Source: Kappaphycus alvarezii (Eukaryota; Rhodophyta; Florideophyceae; Gigartinales; Solieriaceae). From it: a DNA stretch of 64,000 nt. The DNA is taken from NCBI GenBank assembly GCA_002205965.3, contig NADL03000599.1:2294001-2358000 (forward strand), written 5' to 3'. Position numbers and translations under genes: made by a program. Shown here piece after piece: positions 43,802-53,839 of this stretch. Position 1 is the stretch's first letter; each line of letters opens with the position of its first letter. The notes under the pieces were generated by a model. It was given only the letters and a program-made list of their open reading frames with translations, had not been told where the DNA came from and searched no databases.

Positions 43802-45136
43802 TCAGCTTCCGCGGTACGTGGTAAATCCGAAGGGACTGATCAGCAAAGGTACGTGATAATGAGAGGAGGTGTCGCGAACAGAAAAAGTAACATCACAGTG
43901 AGGGTAAAAGCAATCTGTGTTTGCAAGCTTGAAGTATCTCTCGGTCATGAAGCGGAGCCTGTACACACCTTCCCTCCATTGATCCCTTGTAATAAGATCG
44001 GCTACACGGCCATTGACGTTGCATTGAGCATGACACAAGAACTGCTCTGTTCCATCGTCTTGTTTCCGATACAATTCCAACTCGAGACCGGCAGCAGGAC
44101 GACCTGTGGATGTATCAAGGGCATGTGTTGTGAGAGGGCTGGTCATGGAGAGTGGCAGCTGGTGCGAAAAAAGCTGTTGATTCGTGGGCACGACGGCCAA
44201 GTTAGCTGGGTCGACAGGTGGGAATTGGACGGAGGGCTGAACGAATGGAGCGGATGTCTGGGCGGGCGGAGGAAGGGGAGGGTCGACGGCAACGGGCCGG
44301 GATTGACGCCTCTTCTTGGTAATTCCGCCGCGAAGTTTGGGAATACCGGCAGTTTGCTGCAAAAGGCGGGTTATTGTTTGTGTGCTCGGAAATTTTTCCA
44401 GATTAAAATTGTCCTTAGCCCACAGGGCCATTTCCTCATATGTAGGCGCTGACCCAGCAGCGATACGACGCTTGGTCTCCTGTTGAATTTCCTTTTTTTG
44501 GGCGTGGGATAACGTTACATATTTTAATCCCATGCGACGCATGCGAATGACTTTGACATCGCCTTGCTCTTCACTTTCGGGCGGCTGTATTTGTGTGGAT
44601 GGTGATTGGGAGATTGCGGGCTGGTTGGATTTCCCTAGGATGTGCGCGACAGTGCCAGCGGTAGGCTGCTTGGCAAGTTGAAACTTGTGTTGGGCCCATT
44701 GTCTGAGGTAGGACATGTTAGGCTTCTTGCCTTTTTGGAGTAAGCGTTTGTGCTCTTCGAATATCATGTTCTTTTGCTCTGCAGTCAGAGAGGTATTTTT
44801 GTGGCGCTGCAGTTGAGGGGTTGATATCTCGGCCTGTTGCCCTGAGAAAGTCTGGTGGAGGGGATTCGGCACTTGCTGGGAATTATTTAGAATCCTAGAG
44901 ATAGAGACGCAATCAGGTGGATTTTGCAATGCGAATTGGTTCTTTGCCCATTCTGCCAGTTGTTTAACTGTTGGGCTGTTGCCGCGGGCAATTTGATGGG
45001 CATGCTCATCGTAAATCAGCCTCTTCTGAGCGTCGGAAAGTGGAACTGAGGCTTGCAGTGACTGAGACTGCGACCCCTGTTGATTGGGTGATGTCTCTCC
45101 GCTCAAAATGTGCTCTGTGAGTAAGGAATTGAGCAT
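43802..45136 (-). CDS. Triple CENP-B-type HTH fused to 5-hydroxyisourate hydrolase
   Basis: 444 residues in one exon from the first ATG at 45136. The frame stays open upstream to a stop at 45287-45289 but has no earlier ATG. Three homologous repeats of about 54 residues lie at 33-86, 116-169 and 208-261. Each has the pattern L-x-x-A/E-Q-K...E-H/T...G-x-x-P...W-A-x-x-x-F-x-L...P...T/S-I-x-R/H-I/L-L, the helix-turn-helix found at the N-terminus of CENP-B/Abp1 and pogo-family proteins. A proline-rich linker (262-330) leads to a complete transthyretin-like HIU hydrolase at about 331-444. That enzyme opens 5-hydroxyisourate, the product of urate oxidase. Its catalytic H338 (TTHALDTSTGRPAAG), R377 (NGR) and H428 (YHVPLL) and the C-terminal signature YRGS are all present. 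No peroxisomal C-terminal signal is visible. An in-frame ATG at 44146 could start a free enzyme of 114 residues. It is convergent with the SUMO protease. Confidence 0.85.
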   Translation of the reverse strand: MLNSLLTEHILSGETSPNQQGSQSQSLQASVPLSDAQKRLIYDEHAHQIARGNSPTVKQLAEWAKNQFALQNPPDCVSISRILNNSQQVPNPLHQTFSGQQAEISTPQLQRHKNTSLTAEQKNMIFEEHKRLLQKGKKPNMSYLRQWAQHKFQLAKQPTAGTVAHILGKSNQPAISQSPSTQIQPPESEEQGDVKVIRMRRMGLKYVTLSHAQKKEIQQETKRRIAAGSAPTYEEMALWAKDNFNLEKFPSTQTITRLLQQTAGIPKLRGGITKKRRQSRPVAVDPPLPPPAQTSAPFVQPSVQFPPVDPANLAVVPTNQQLFSHQLPLSMTSPLTTHALDTSTGRPAAGLELELYRKQDDGTEQFLCHAQCNVNGRVADLITRDQWREGVYRLRFMTERYFKLANTDCFYPHCDVTFSVRDTSSHYHVPLLISPFGFTTYRGS

Positions 45137-45139
45137 TGT

Positions 45140-45920
45140 CCTCTGCACAAAACGTTGAGTGGTTCCGTGGTGAACGGCGGACGAGGTTGGAGGGTCCGCG
45201 CTGGGCTGGCTGGGCTGGCTGGGCTGGCCGATTGCGCTGGTTACGGATGTTGTTTCGTGAGTGATGGCTGTTGAGATAGAGAACAGCTAGAGAACCTTAT
45301 GTACGGTATCGGGTTTGGAGAGGCAATCGTGCTTTATCGTCTCACTTTAATCCCTACGGTTCTGTCGTCTCATTTGTTCTTCGCACTCCGACTGATGACG
45401 ACAGCAGATTGGTACATTTCTCAAATTTAAAACTTGATCAGCGGGCTATAGATGGACCTGACAGATGAGTGAATCAGTTTCTCACCTAATTTAATTTCTC
45501 TCGGAAATTTTTATTTGAAAGATTTAAATAACTTCACTGTACTGTGGCTGTAACTGTACCTCGAGCCAGACTTCTAGCGACCTTGAACCGGATTAACTCC
45601 GTTTCTTGGTTCCCCCATGCCAACCACTTGTACCAATTATTTCATGCGCTTTGGACACATAGGCTAACCGATTTTTCAATCATTAAAACACCCTAATCTT
45701 TCCCCCTTTACTGTAATGTTTAGCAGAATACTGTAATGGACGAGTCCATATAATTACCGTACTGTTTGGTGTGATGAACATTTTATTTACTCCCGACGAA
45801 GAGCCATCTAGGGCTATGTTGTTGGGGAAAACTAAGATGGTACTGTAGCCATAGCGTTTTCGGTGCGGGGTCGAGTGTAATTCATGAGATCGGTCGGGTC
45901 CATGCACAGCCCAAAAAAAC
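45140..45920. other. 5' flank of the fusion gene, with short tandem repeat
   Basis: 45200-45228 is a 9-bp tandem repeat (GCTGGGCTG) encoding SQP units on the minus strand in the frame of the fusion gene, but upstream of its first ATG. TACTGTAC-type motifs occur at 45535-45550 and about 45710-45770. No other gene seen. Confidence 0.45.
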
Positions 45921-45923
45921 CTA

Positions 45924-47461
45924 CAGTGCCGGAAATTCAATTACGACACCCCCTCTTTTCACCAATAAAATGAGAACCAATGTCTCAATTAAAGCGAAAC
46001 TTTGGCAGACCTATTCTTTCTATCTATTATATAAAGAAGCTAAGTTTTGTGTTCATTCGCCAATTATTTTTTAAAAATATCTAAAAAAGGCTACCAGCGA
46101 GATGAAAATCTGATTACGAAATTTTGTAGTATTAGGGTGTTCCCGCCAATTATACCTCTATAAAGTACTGAAACTGCTTCCTGGCTGTTTTGGACTTGAC
46201 CCGAACAGCCCGCCAACATTAACAACAAGGGCCGAAAGCCCGGTTTGACGGAGAGAGAAAAAAGAGAGATTATTGAGCTTTATAAGCTCAAAATACCTGT
46301 CGTCGAGATCGCGAGACGTGTTAAACGTTCTCGATTCTGTGTTTTGTTGTTTCTCCATGACCCAGAGAACTATAAAGTGAGAAAAAAATATAAGAAACAA
46401 CTGCAAAATCAGTGATGCTGACAAGCGCCGTCTACTTCGCGAGGCTTCAAAATCGCTAACAACCTCAACCAAGCTCAAATACGACCTGTCTCTAACCGTC
46501 TCTAATCGCCTTATACGCCAGCTATTGGCCGCTGCACCCCATCTGCAGTATAAGAAGTTGAAACTGAGCCCATCCCTCACAAAATGTCACATCCAAGCTC
46601 GTCTTGATTGGGCTCGGGAGAGACACAACTAATCTCGTCAATAGTGGGCTCGTGTGGTGTTTTCCGACGGAAAAGAAGTGGAATTTAGACGTACCAGATG
46701 GATATCAATTCTACTGGCATGACCTTCGGCACGAAGAAACAATGCTCTGTGGTCGGTAGAACGACGGTGGGGGTGTGATGTTTTGGAGAGAATTTTACGG
46801 GATTGGTTACTCCGAAATCGAATTTCTTAATGGCTGTCAAAACGCTTCTGAGTATTGCGATACATTAGAGGCTTATCTTGTACCGTTTTTGGCTTCTATT
46901 TTCCAGGGATCATGGCAATTCCAACAAGATAGAGCGTCGATACGCAAAGCTATTTTGACTTTGGAGTGGTTTTAGTCGAAAAATATGATGGTTATGCCAT
47001 GGCTAGCACGCTTTTCAGATTTAAAGCCTATTGAGAACATATGTGGATGCTTTAGGAATTTTTATGCTAATGGAAAGCATTTTGACACCATCGCAGACTT
47101 AAAGAGTTGCACTCTTTCTAAATGGGGTCAGCTGGGGCGGGAGTTGCGATATAACCTAGTCAAAAGCATGACCAATCGATTCCGAGAGGTGCTCGAGAGG
47201 TTTGAAGGAAGAAAAAGTACTAAAACGCAGGTTTACTTAATGTTAATGCAGTAAAAGCACTGCCTGTCGTAATCAGATTTCCCCTCCCAGGTAGCCATTT
47301 TTAGATATTTTTAAAAAATAATTGGCGAATGAACACAAGACTTAGCTTCTTTATATAATAGATAGAAGGAATAGATCTGGCAAAGTTTCGCTTTAATTGA
47401 GTTATTGGTTCTCATTTTATTGGTGAAAAGAGGGGGTGTCGTAATTAAATTTCCAGCACCG
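45924..47461 (+). mobile_element. Tc1-family DNA transposon, decayed (copy 2)
   Basis: Same family as 28825-30375. The inverted ends are CAGTGCCGGAAATTCAATTA and the complement of GTGTCGTAATTAAATTTCCA, flanked by TA (45922-45923 and 47462-47463). Length 1538 bp. The inner strings AAAAAAGGCTACCAGCGAG (about 46083) and its counterpart near 47290 also match copy 1. The plus-strand transposase runs from about 46210 (RKPGLTEREKREIIELYKLK) to 47254. The catalytic blocks are degraded: FQQDRASIRKA keeps the second D, while the third block reads FSDLKPIENI. There are several frame changes and stops, so copy 2 is older than copy 1. Confidence 0.9.
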
Positions 47462-47464
47462 TAG

Positions 47465-49600
47465 TAGGGGAAAAAATAGGCCTTGAACTCGATGTCGATC
47501 CTCCTCGTCTATGTTTGGTGGTAAATCTTTACGAGTTGTACTGTACAGCGTGGCACAGAAGCGTGCGGAGGGTATTCAGAAACACGCTATCGTACTGTAG
47601 TGTAAAGTACTGTACACTACAGTACATCGGGTAGCATGTACCGTTCGACACTGTCAAATGGGCTAACCTATTTTTCAATCATTAAAACACCCTAATTTTT
47701 CCAAGGTTGGTCAATTTTCTTGCGCCCTCTAAGTAGGAGAGTACGTACTTTCAACCCACTCACTTCCCTCAACGCAGCCAGTTCCGCCAAGAGTAAAAGG
47801 TATGAAACCCTGCTCGCGACGGCTGCTAGAGAAAGGCTTTTGCCTATCCCAATATCAACCGTTGAAGGCTGGCACCCAGATGCGTACGCGGTGCTAACCG
47901 ATCGCGCGCGGAACGTGGCCGTTCGAGCGATGGAGACCTAAAGGAAGGTCAGAGCGGTGTTTAACCAAAGGCACGCTGCCGCCGCCGTCATGCCTAACGC
48001 GGCATGCCTGCTCGCTGGCATTAAGCCGGCCCTTTAAGGGATATTACTCAGTGTTACTCGTTAGTGACAACTTATCTCTCACAACACACTAGCGGTGTGG
48101 ATACAACCGACCACATCTCCCATACGTTAAAATAACTCAAATTTCTTCCTCGCATCATCAATTTCGCGGCTTCTACGAAAACGTAAAGTACCGTATGGTG
48201 ACATACAAAACATGAAGTAAAGATGACAGCAATCGGAAAGTGGGTTTGCTTTAGGAGAATTCCTTGGCGCCGCCCCAAAACGTAAAATAGATGGAAAAGT
48301 ATTGAAAATCTATCGGGCAGCATAAAACATAGGAATAAGGGTTACGTTTTGGTCCTTTCATTCCTAGCGGGAAGTTCCCGTGAGTTTACAACTGTAAACT
48401 CAGAATGGTGATACCGGCTGTAAAAAATGAATGGAATGCGTATATCCTAAGTAGATAGTTCTAAATAAATGAATATTAAATTACCTGAATAGGACCGAGA
48501 AGAATAATAAAAGAAAACTTATATTTATTGATCGACTGGAATAGTTCAATCGCCCAAGGCTTGGGAAAATTTTGTAACAGCCTAAGACTATTATTTTTTG
48601 TAGATCAGACTAGAAAAACTACAAAGATGATTCTACAAGATAATAATTTTGTGGACCAAAGTATTGCTCAGTAGTAATTATAGAATAATTTTCCGAATTA
48701 TCATTAGTCCAAATAATACTTTGCTGGAAATATAATGCCCGTAAATATAACTGTAGAGTTTAAAAACCAACTGTCTGACATAAAATTGCTTCACATGTAA
48801 TACAATACAAAGCGTGTGCCAGTGGAATAGATAAAATTGTTTGTCGATTATTCACAATAAATGAAAATTGTTGGCCTCTGATAAAATATTGTTCCGAAAT
48901 TTTTTATCACTGTATTCGATATGGAAAACAAATTAAATAGTTCCCAATACTTTGCAAAAATATTTTTTTAATTTTCACACCGGACTTCTTCATCCAACGC
49001 AGTAGGTCCCATATTTCTTCTCGCAAACAATTCCTGCCTCCCTTTCAAAGTGACTTTTATGCTTGTGAATTGCTTTACCTTCCCTTCCTGGGCGAAGCGA
49101 AACCATTTTTTCCTTTTTCTTTCCACTAACACGACATGATACGTCTCTACAGGGTATGTACTGTAGTGTGCAACATAGGAGATGCATCTAGAAGTTTCCA
49201 GATGCATCTCTCAGAATCTAGGGCTGCACAGTACTGTACTGGTCATACAGTAAGCTTCTTCATGCCACAGTGACCGCAATGTCTTCGAACGCCCTGCAAT
49301 TGGACTGCACTGCTTTGCTCTCCTGCATCTGCGGCGCCCAAACAAAACAAAATTGTCTACACTATTTACTGACCTACTCCGCGGCGCAATGTCTTCCAAG
49401 AGCGAGGAAGGGGACAGAATAATTGGTGCAGTTATCTCCATTGTCGCCATTGCAATTAAAGATTAGAATGTATTCGGGATGTGGGTAGCTATGCTTAAGC
49501 CAAACGCCAGGGTGGGTCAAAGACTTGTCGTCGTCCAAATAGGGATATCATGCACACAGTCGGGGCGGAGCATGTCGATCTTGACTGTTTAAAAGGAGAC
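47465..49600. other. Gene-poor stretch
   Basis: GTAC-type motifs occur at 47535-47645 and 49150-49245. At 47720-48035 a plus-strand reading (open to 47941, then one stop) gives AARERLLPIPISTVEGWHPD and later RAVFNQRHAAAAVMPNAACL. It looks like the C-terminal tail seen downstream of reverse transcriptases in some mobile elements, but I cannot confirm this. 48400-48960 is AT-rich with nothing recognised. Confidence 0.35.
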
Positions 49601-49626
49601 TATCCAGATCCACCCATCATCCCATC

Positions 49627-50125
49627 ATGTTAGAGGAGGGATTTGATGGGCGTTTCTCAGTTATAAGAGCAATATATGAAAGGATACGACGTGATATTGT
49701 TGATATTGATCCCTTCTTCAAACAAAAGGCCGACGGGCTCGTGGTATTTGGGGGCTCGACAGACCAAAAGCAAACAGCTGCGCTCCGTATGTTGAGTGGT
49801 GGAATGGCTGCTGACAAAGTCGTAGAGTATGCTCGTCTATCTGGCAGTATGATTTTGAAGTGTTTATTGCGGTTCTGTTCAGCTGTCACCACAATGTATG
49901 AGGAGAAGTGGTTACGAATGCCGGACGCAGATGAAATTAGACTGATAGAAGTAGATTACGCAGGACTTGACTTTCCGGGCTGTTTAGGTTGTGTCAACTG
50001 CTCTTCGTGGTTTTGGAATAAGTGACCCATTGTCTGGCAAGGATTTTACAAGGGGAAGGAGAAATCGCCAGCTTGTCGTATGGAGGTGATTTGTGAGGAT
50101 AAACTAAGAATTTGGCATGCAGCTT
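49627..50125 (+). mobile_element. Harbinger 'plant transposon protein' transposase, 3'-truncated
   Basis: The frame from 49627 shows the N-terminal half of the family in order: YERIRRDIVDIDPFFKQKAD, QKQTAALRMLSGGMAADKV, YARLSGSMILKCLLRFCSAV, and the first catalytic block FPGCLGCVNCSSWFWNK. A stop follows at 50023, but the reading resumes in frame (WQGFYKGKEKSPACRMEVIC, IWHAAFG) to about 50125. The normal continuation (NDINVL) is then missing. In the family the first catalytic residue lies in a G-S-I-D-C motif; here it reads GCVNC, so D is replaced by N. The copy is dead. Confidence 0.75.
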
Positions 50126-50426
50126 TCGGCATACTGGACTCAAAAAATAGAAGTCGATCCTAGCTCAATATAGCTTCTTCGACGACATTCGTACTGGCCA
50201 TTGGGACCCCTATCAGCTTTAAACAAATATCGTAGGTATGTGCCTGTCATAGTTCTAGTTTCTGGCTGATAGGATCCACCCCGCCGTGTCTTTTTCGATT
50301 TAGTTCCGTTCTGTAGCTGGGGAATATCGACCTTATTCTCTTCCACAGATGCCATGTCCACGAATACGAAGGAAAAATGTAGAAAACCATGAAAACAGCA
50401 ATTGAGGCGTCAGGACCTTGTTGGGA

Positions 50427-50590
50427 ACAGTGCTTGTATAGAAGGGGAATTTTTGGGAAGGTTGCTTGGAGAAATGGAGAGTTGATGGGATGGAGTGTTG
50501 TTAAAGAGTGCTTGAAGAGATGGAAAGGGGAGTAAGAGATATGGAACGTTACTGTGGATAGTGCTTGGAGAGATGGGGAGATATACAGGC
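50427..50590. repeat. Imperfect short tandem repeat
   Basis: Four spaced, imperfect copies of a GTGCTTGGAGAGATGGGGAG-like unit occur on the plus strand. They sit between two Harbinger elements and may be subterminal sites of the left one. Confidence 0.4.
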
Positions 50591-51492
50591 TGTGCAGGGA
50601 ATGTACTGGCGCCTTTCGTTCAGCAGTGTGTATCGGTCTCGTCGGTTGCGTGATCGTTATGTTTTCGCGCCAACGAAATACTGAATGCTGATTGGGGGCC
50701 TATAGTATGGGATCCCAGCCGAAAACTTTTGGGGGAGGGGTAAACCTAGTTCGGTCCAAAAGATTGGCTGATTTTTGTGATTTAAGAGTGTGCGGCGGGA
50801 ATGAAAATTTCCCAAACTTCCGCCGAAATCCTTTTTGACTGAAATTTTACGTTCTGGGCTGGTGGGGTGGGTTTGCCCTAACTTTACCTCAGATATATGC
50901 AGTTTCAACATGCAAAGTCCTGAATACCCCAGTTTAACTATCTTAAAGAATTAGGTTTAAATAGGGTGGCTAAACTCTGCTTGTTGTGCGGCACCGTGTT
51001 GTGGGACCCTCTGGATTACACAAATTTCATTTTTTGTTGATACAAGTCGCTGTTTTCGCGCCAAAATATACAGGAAAGTGTGCCTACAATTTGTGATTTG
51101 GGTTGACGCTCGCCCTCTATCTAGGTTGATTTGTGTGGGATACAAATTATGAATGCCCTCGAGCCTTGATAGCAACCTCGTTCATCTATGCAACATCATC
51201 TTGGATTAATCCACTTCTGAAAACCCAGCACCTTGCACAACTTCGACACCATCCCCACCGCGCATAGAATTGCTTCCTCACGGCCAGATACCTACCACTG
51301 TTTCTACACATGAGCACCGACCTGTTGCTCTGCCAATAGTTCCTTCCTAGCCCGATGGCAGATCTGTGTCAGTGCCTTTATATTTGTCCTTGAGATCATC
51401 GATTCTAACATTTCAGCCGTCCCTGTTCCGCGTGTCCAACCAAACCACACGTAACCAACGCCTGTCAGGTTTTATGCGCAAGTCTCTAAAAC

Positions 51493-52260
51493 ATGCTTCG
51501 ACCTAAGCTAGCGGCCGCAGCTATAGCTTTTCTCAGCAGAAACTTGACAGCTTTTCTTGAGATTTTAGATGATCGCCTTCCATTGGGGAGAATTGAGTTG
51601 AAATATGTGCTTCAACAGCATGATATGCGCTTTCCTGGACAGAAAAGAATGGTTGATAGCATCAAACGAAAGTTCGCATCACTGCATCGCTGTAAGATAC
51701 CGACTGGTGACCCTGTAATTCCTCCTGATGTAGAACGTGCGAAGAATACAGGGCACAAGATATCGGAAAGGTCCGATATTGGGGAGGTAGAGGGAGGTTC
51801 TGATGAAAATATATGAGTCTTCGAATCAGACGAAGACTTGGATGCTATAAATACAAATGATAATGAACATAACAACGAAAGCCTCGAATATAACGATACC
51901 ATGGCCTGAAACCACTCCATCAAGCACCGTAGCACCTTTCTTCCGTCCTTCATTCATAAAAAGGTAAAAAATACCACTGGGGGCTGTTAGTGAAATATTG
52001 GATTTTTATGAGCTTCTAAGGAATCAGGTTCAGGCAAGGGAGAGGACAAAAACAGAAAAGAGAGTTGGAGAGGCAGTAATTTTGGATTATCTAGACGACA
52101 ACAGATAGAGGAACGCTTTCAGAGTGATGCAGAACGAGAACTGGAACGTAAGGAGCGTTAAGCTGATAGAGCAGAGGAACTTCACAATGTAGGGTTGAAA
52201 GCGCGCGACATAACCTTTTTGTGGAAATGTTAGTCATTGCTATAAAAAACAGGTTAGCTA
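51493..52260 (+). pseudogene. Myb-like accessory protein of the 50.9-53.8 kb Harbinger element
   Basis: Open from 51493 to 51816 (107 residues). It carries a Myb-like trihelical DNA-binding pattern ending in RTVDS-like QKRMVDSIKRKFASLHRCKI and PTGDPVIPPDVERAK, a segment typical of Harbinger accessory proteins and related algal proteins. Downstream in the same direction, an acidic segment and a charged coiled stretch (FYELLRNQVQARERTKTEKR) read on after stops and frame changes, to about 52260. It is damaged, but the DNA-binding part is whole. Confidence 0.6.
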
Positions 52261-52294
52261 TCCTTAAAAGATGAAGTTTGCTTCTGGTCAAAGA

Positions 52295-53400
52295 TTAGAG
52301 ATATAAGAGCAAGAGATTTGGTTGATATCCCGCAAGTCTTGCACGCAGGTTGAATGAACTTGCTGTATGGAGAAGAAAAAATTTCAGCTCGCCACTTTCT
52401 TCGTAAAAATGCGATCTTTCAGACGTCGCAAACTCCCATTTTAGTAGACGCATAGCCCATTCTGATTCCTGTCCTGCCGATGTTGCTCCCTGTCGATGAA
52501 TACCATCTACGGCTGTAGAAGCCGAGTTCAAATTGTCTTGTTCTGACTTGATAAGAAATTTGTAGTTACCCTTGAAAAATGCGAAGTCCAAAACGCATTA
52601 GCCTCCATACTGTTTATATATTGATTCTAACTTTGGTAAAAGTAACATCAATCGGCAGTTGTAGAGTCATGCATAGAAACAGGGGTATTAATCGTTCAAT
52701 CAATTACATCACCATTGGGTGCAAACACGAGGACGTTTCCTACGTAATGATCGTTTTTCCAGCCATTTTAAAACATTTCATGGAAAACAGTACCTCCAGA
52801 CTGCTCCAGAATTAGCTTTAAATCATCCAAAAAAGAGTAAAAGTCCCCAAATGTTGAATATTTTGCAGCGAAAAGCAACCTGAAAAGCATTGAGCTCACT
52901 TTTTTAGTATTTTTACAGCAACTTTGGCATCACTTCTCAATGGTTTAACGATCATTCGTATTCCAAATCGTAGAAACGAATATCAAACCAAAGTCGTGAT
53001 CCCTAGCAACATACATAAGACCATTGCCGATGCGCGTGTCCTACCCCACGCAAAGAAAAGAGCAAGATATAGAAGAGCAGTAAGAGAGCATGGACGTCTT
53101 GATGGTCGTCCCAGGCGAACAATAATTCCACTTTCAGAGTATGGAGAGCAGAGCGTATATGGTTGGGTAAATCGATTGAGCATATGCTTGTAGTAATTGT
53201 GGTCTAATCCTGTCAGCGCAATAAGAGCTTTTTCTTTTGCAGAAATGAACAAAGTCATAAAAGGAATCTTATGTGATGGCTGTAATGCAGATCGCGTAAA
53301 TTGGTGGTCCCGGCGGCGTCTAGCGAGCAATTATATGCGATGTCTAGAGGCTGCATCCTTGATCTTAATTCGCTGCCTCTATTCGTTTAACAAGATTTAA
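52295..53400 (-). pseudogene. Harbinger-type transposase of the 50.9-53.8 kb element
   Basis: Minus-strand frame 53330-52983 reads FISAKEKALIALTGLDHNYY, HMLNRFTQPYTLCSPY, then GRPSRRPCSLTALLYLALFF and a LGITTLV ending. This is the N-terminal part of a Harbinger-like DDE endonuclease. Frame 52591-52295 holds the C-terminal part: SEWAMRLLKWEF (family motif Q-x-x-E-W-G-M-R), followed by FNLRARLAGYQPN. The region between has no clear catalytic block, so the middle is lost or too decayed to see. Confidence 0.7.
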
Positions 53401-53839
53401 ATAGGAGGATAGAAGTGTAAGTGGCCATTTTTCGCGTCAGGTTGGCTTAAGAAAACGGAAATGAAGGAACATAGATGGTGCAGACTGTTTTGAAATAACC
53501 AAAGAACACAAAATAGAACTTTATTCTTATCCGAAGGCGAATCCAAAACACGAACGCACAAGTATAGTTCAAGTATTGGGATATATCCTTGCTGACATAT
53601 TTTTGTGCCATAAACAAATTGCTGATCCGGAGCGTCCCAATGTCACGTTTCAATACCCAACACGCAGAGTTTAACCCTCCGCACACTTATGTGCCATTCT
53701 GTACAACTCGAAAAGATCTACCACCACGAGTTCAGCCACCCTATGTATTCAAACCTATTTTTTAGGTTTGTTACAGTAGGGTATTCAGGACTTTGCGTGT
53801 CGCACATGCATATTTCTATGGTGAAATAAAAATAGAGAG

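Larger units (their letters stand above)
50880..53830. mobile_element. Harbinger element: inverted ends enclosing two convergent genes
   Basis: Imperfect inverted repeats of about 70-100 bp flank the unit. GCAAAGTCCTGAATACCCC (50911 on) and AGGGTGGCT (about 50964-50972) at the left match, in inverted orientation, AGCCACCCT (about 53738) and GGGTATTCAGGACTTTGC (about 53782-53799) at the right. Inside are a Myb-like gene on the plus strand (51493-52260) and a transposase on the minus strand (53400-52300), converging. This is the classical two-gene Harbinger layout. The exact outer ends and target duplication were not resolved. Confidence 0.7.

Noticed and set aside
43853-44452. 199-codon plus-strand open frame
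   Set aside because: It lies antisense to the HIU-hydrolase fusion gene, has no motif, and is explained as a shadow of that conserved coding strand.
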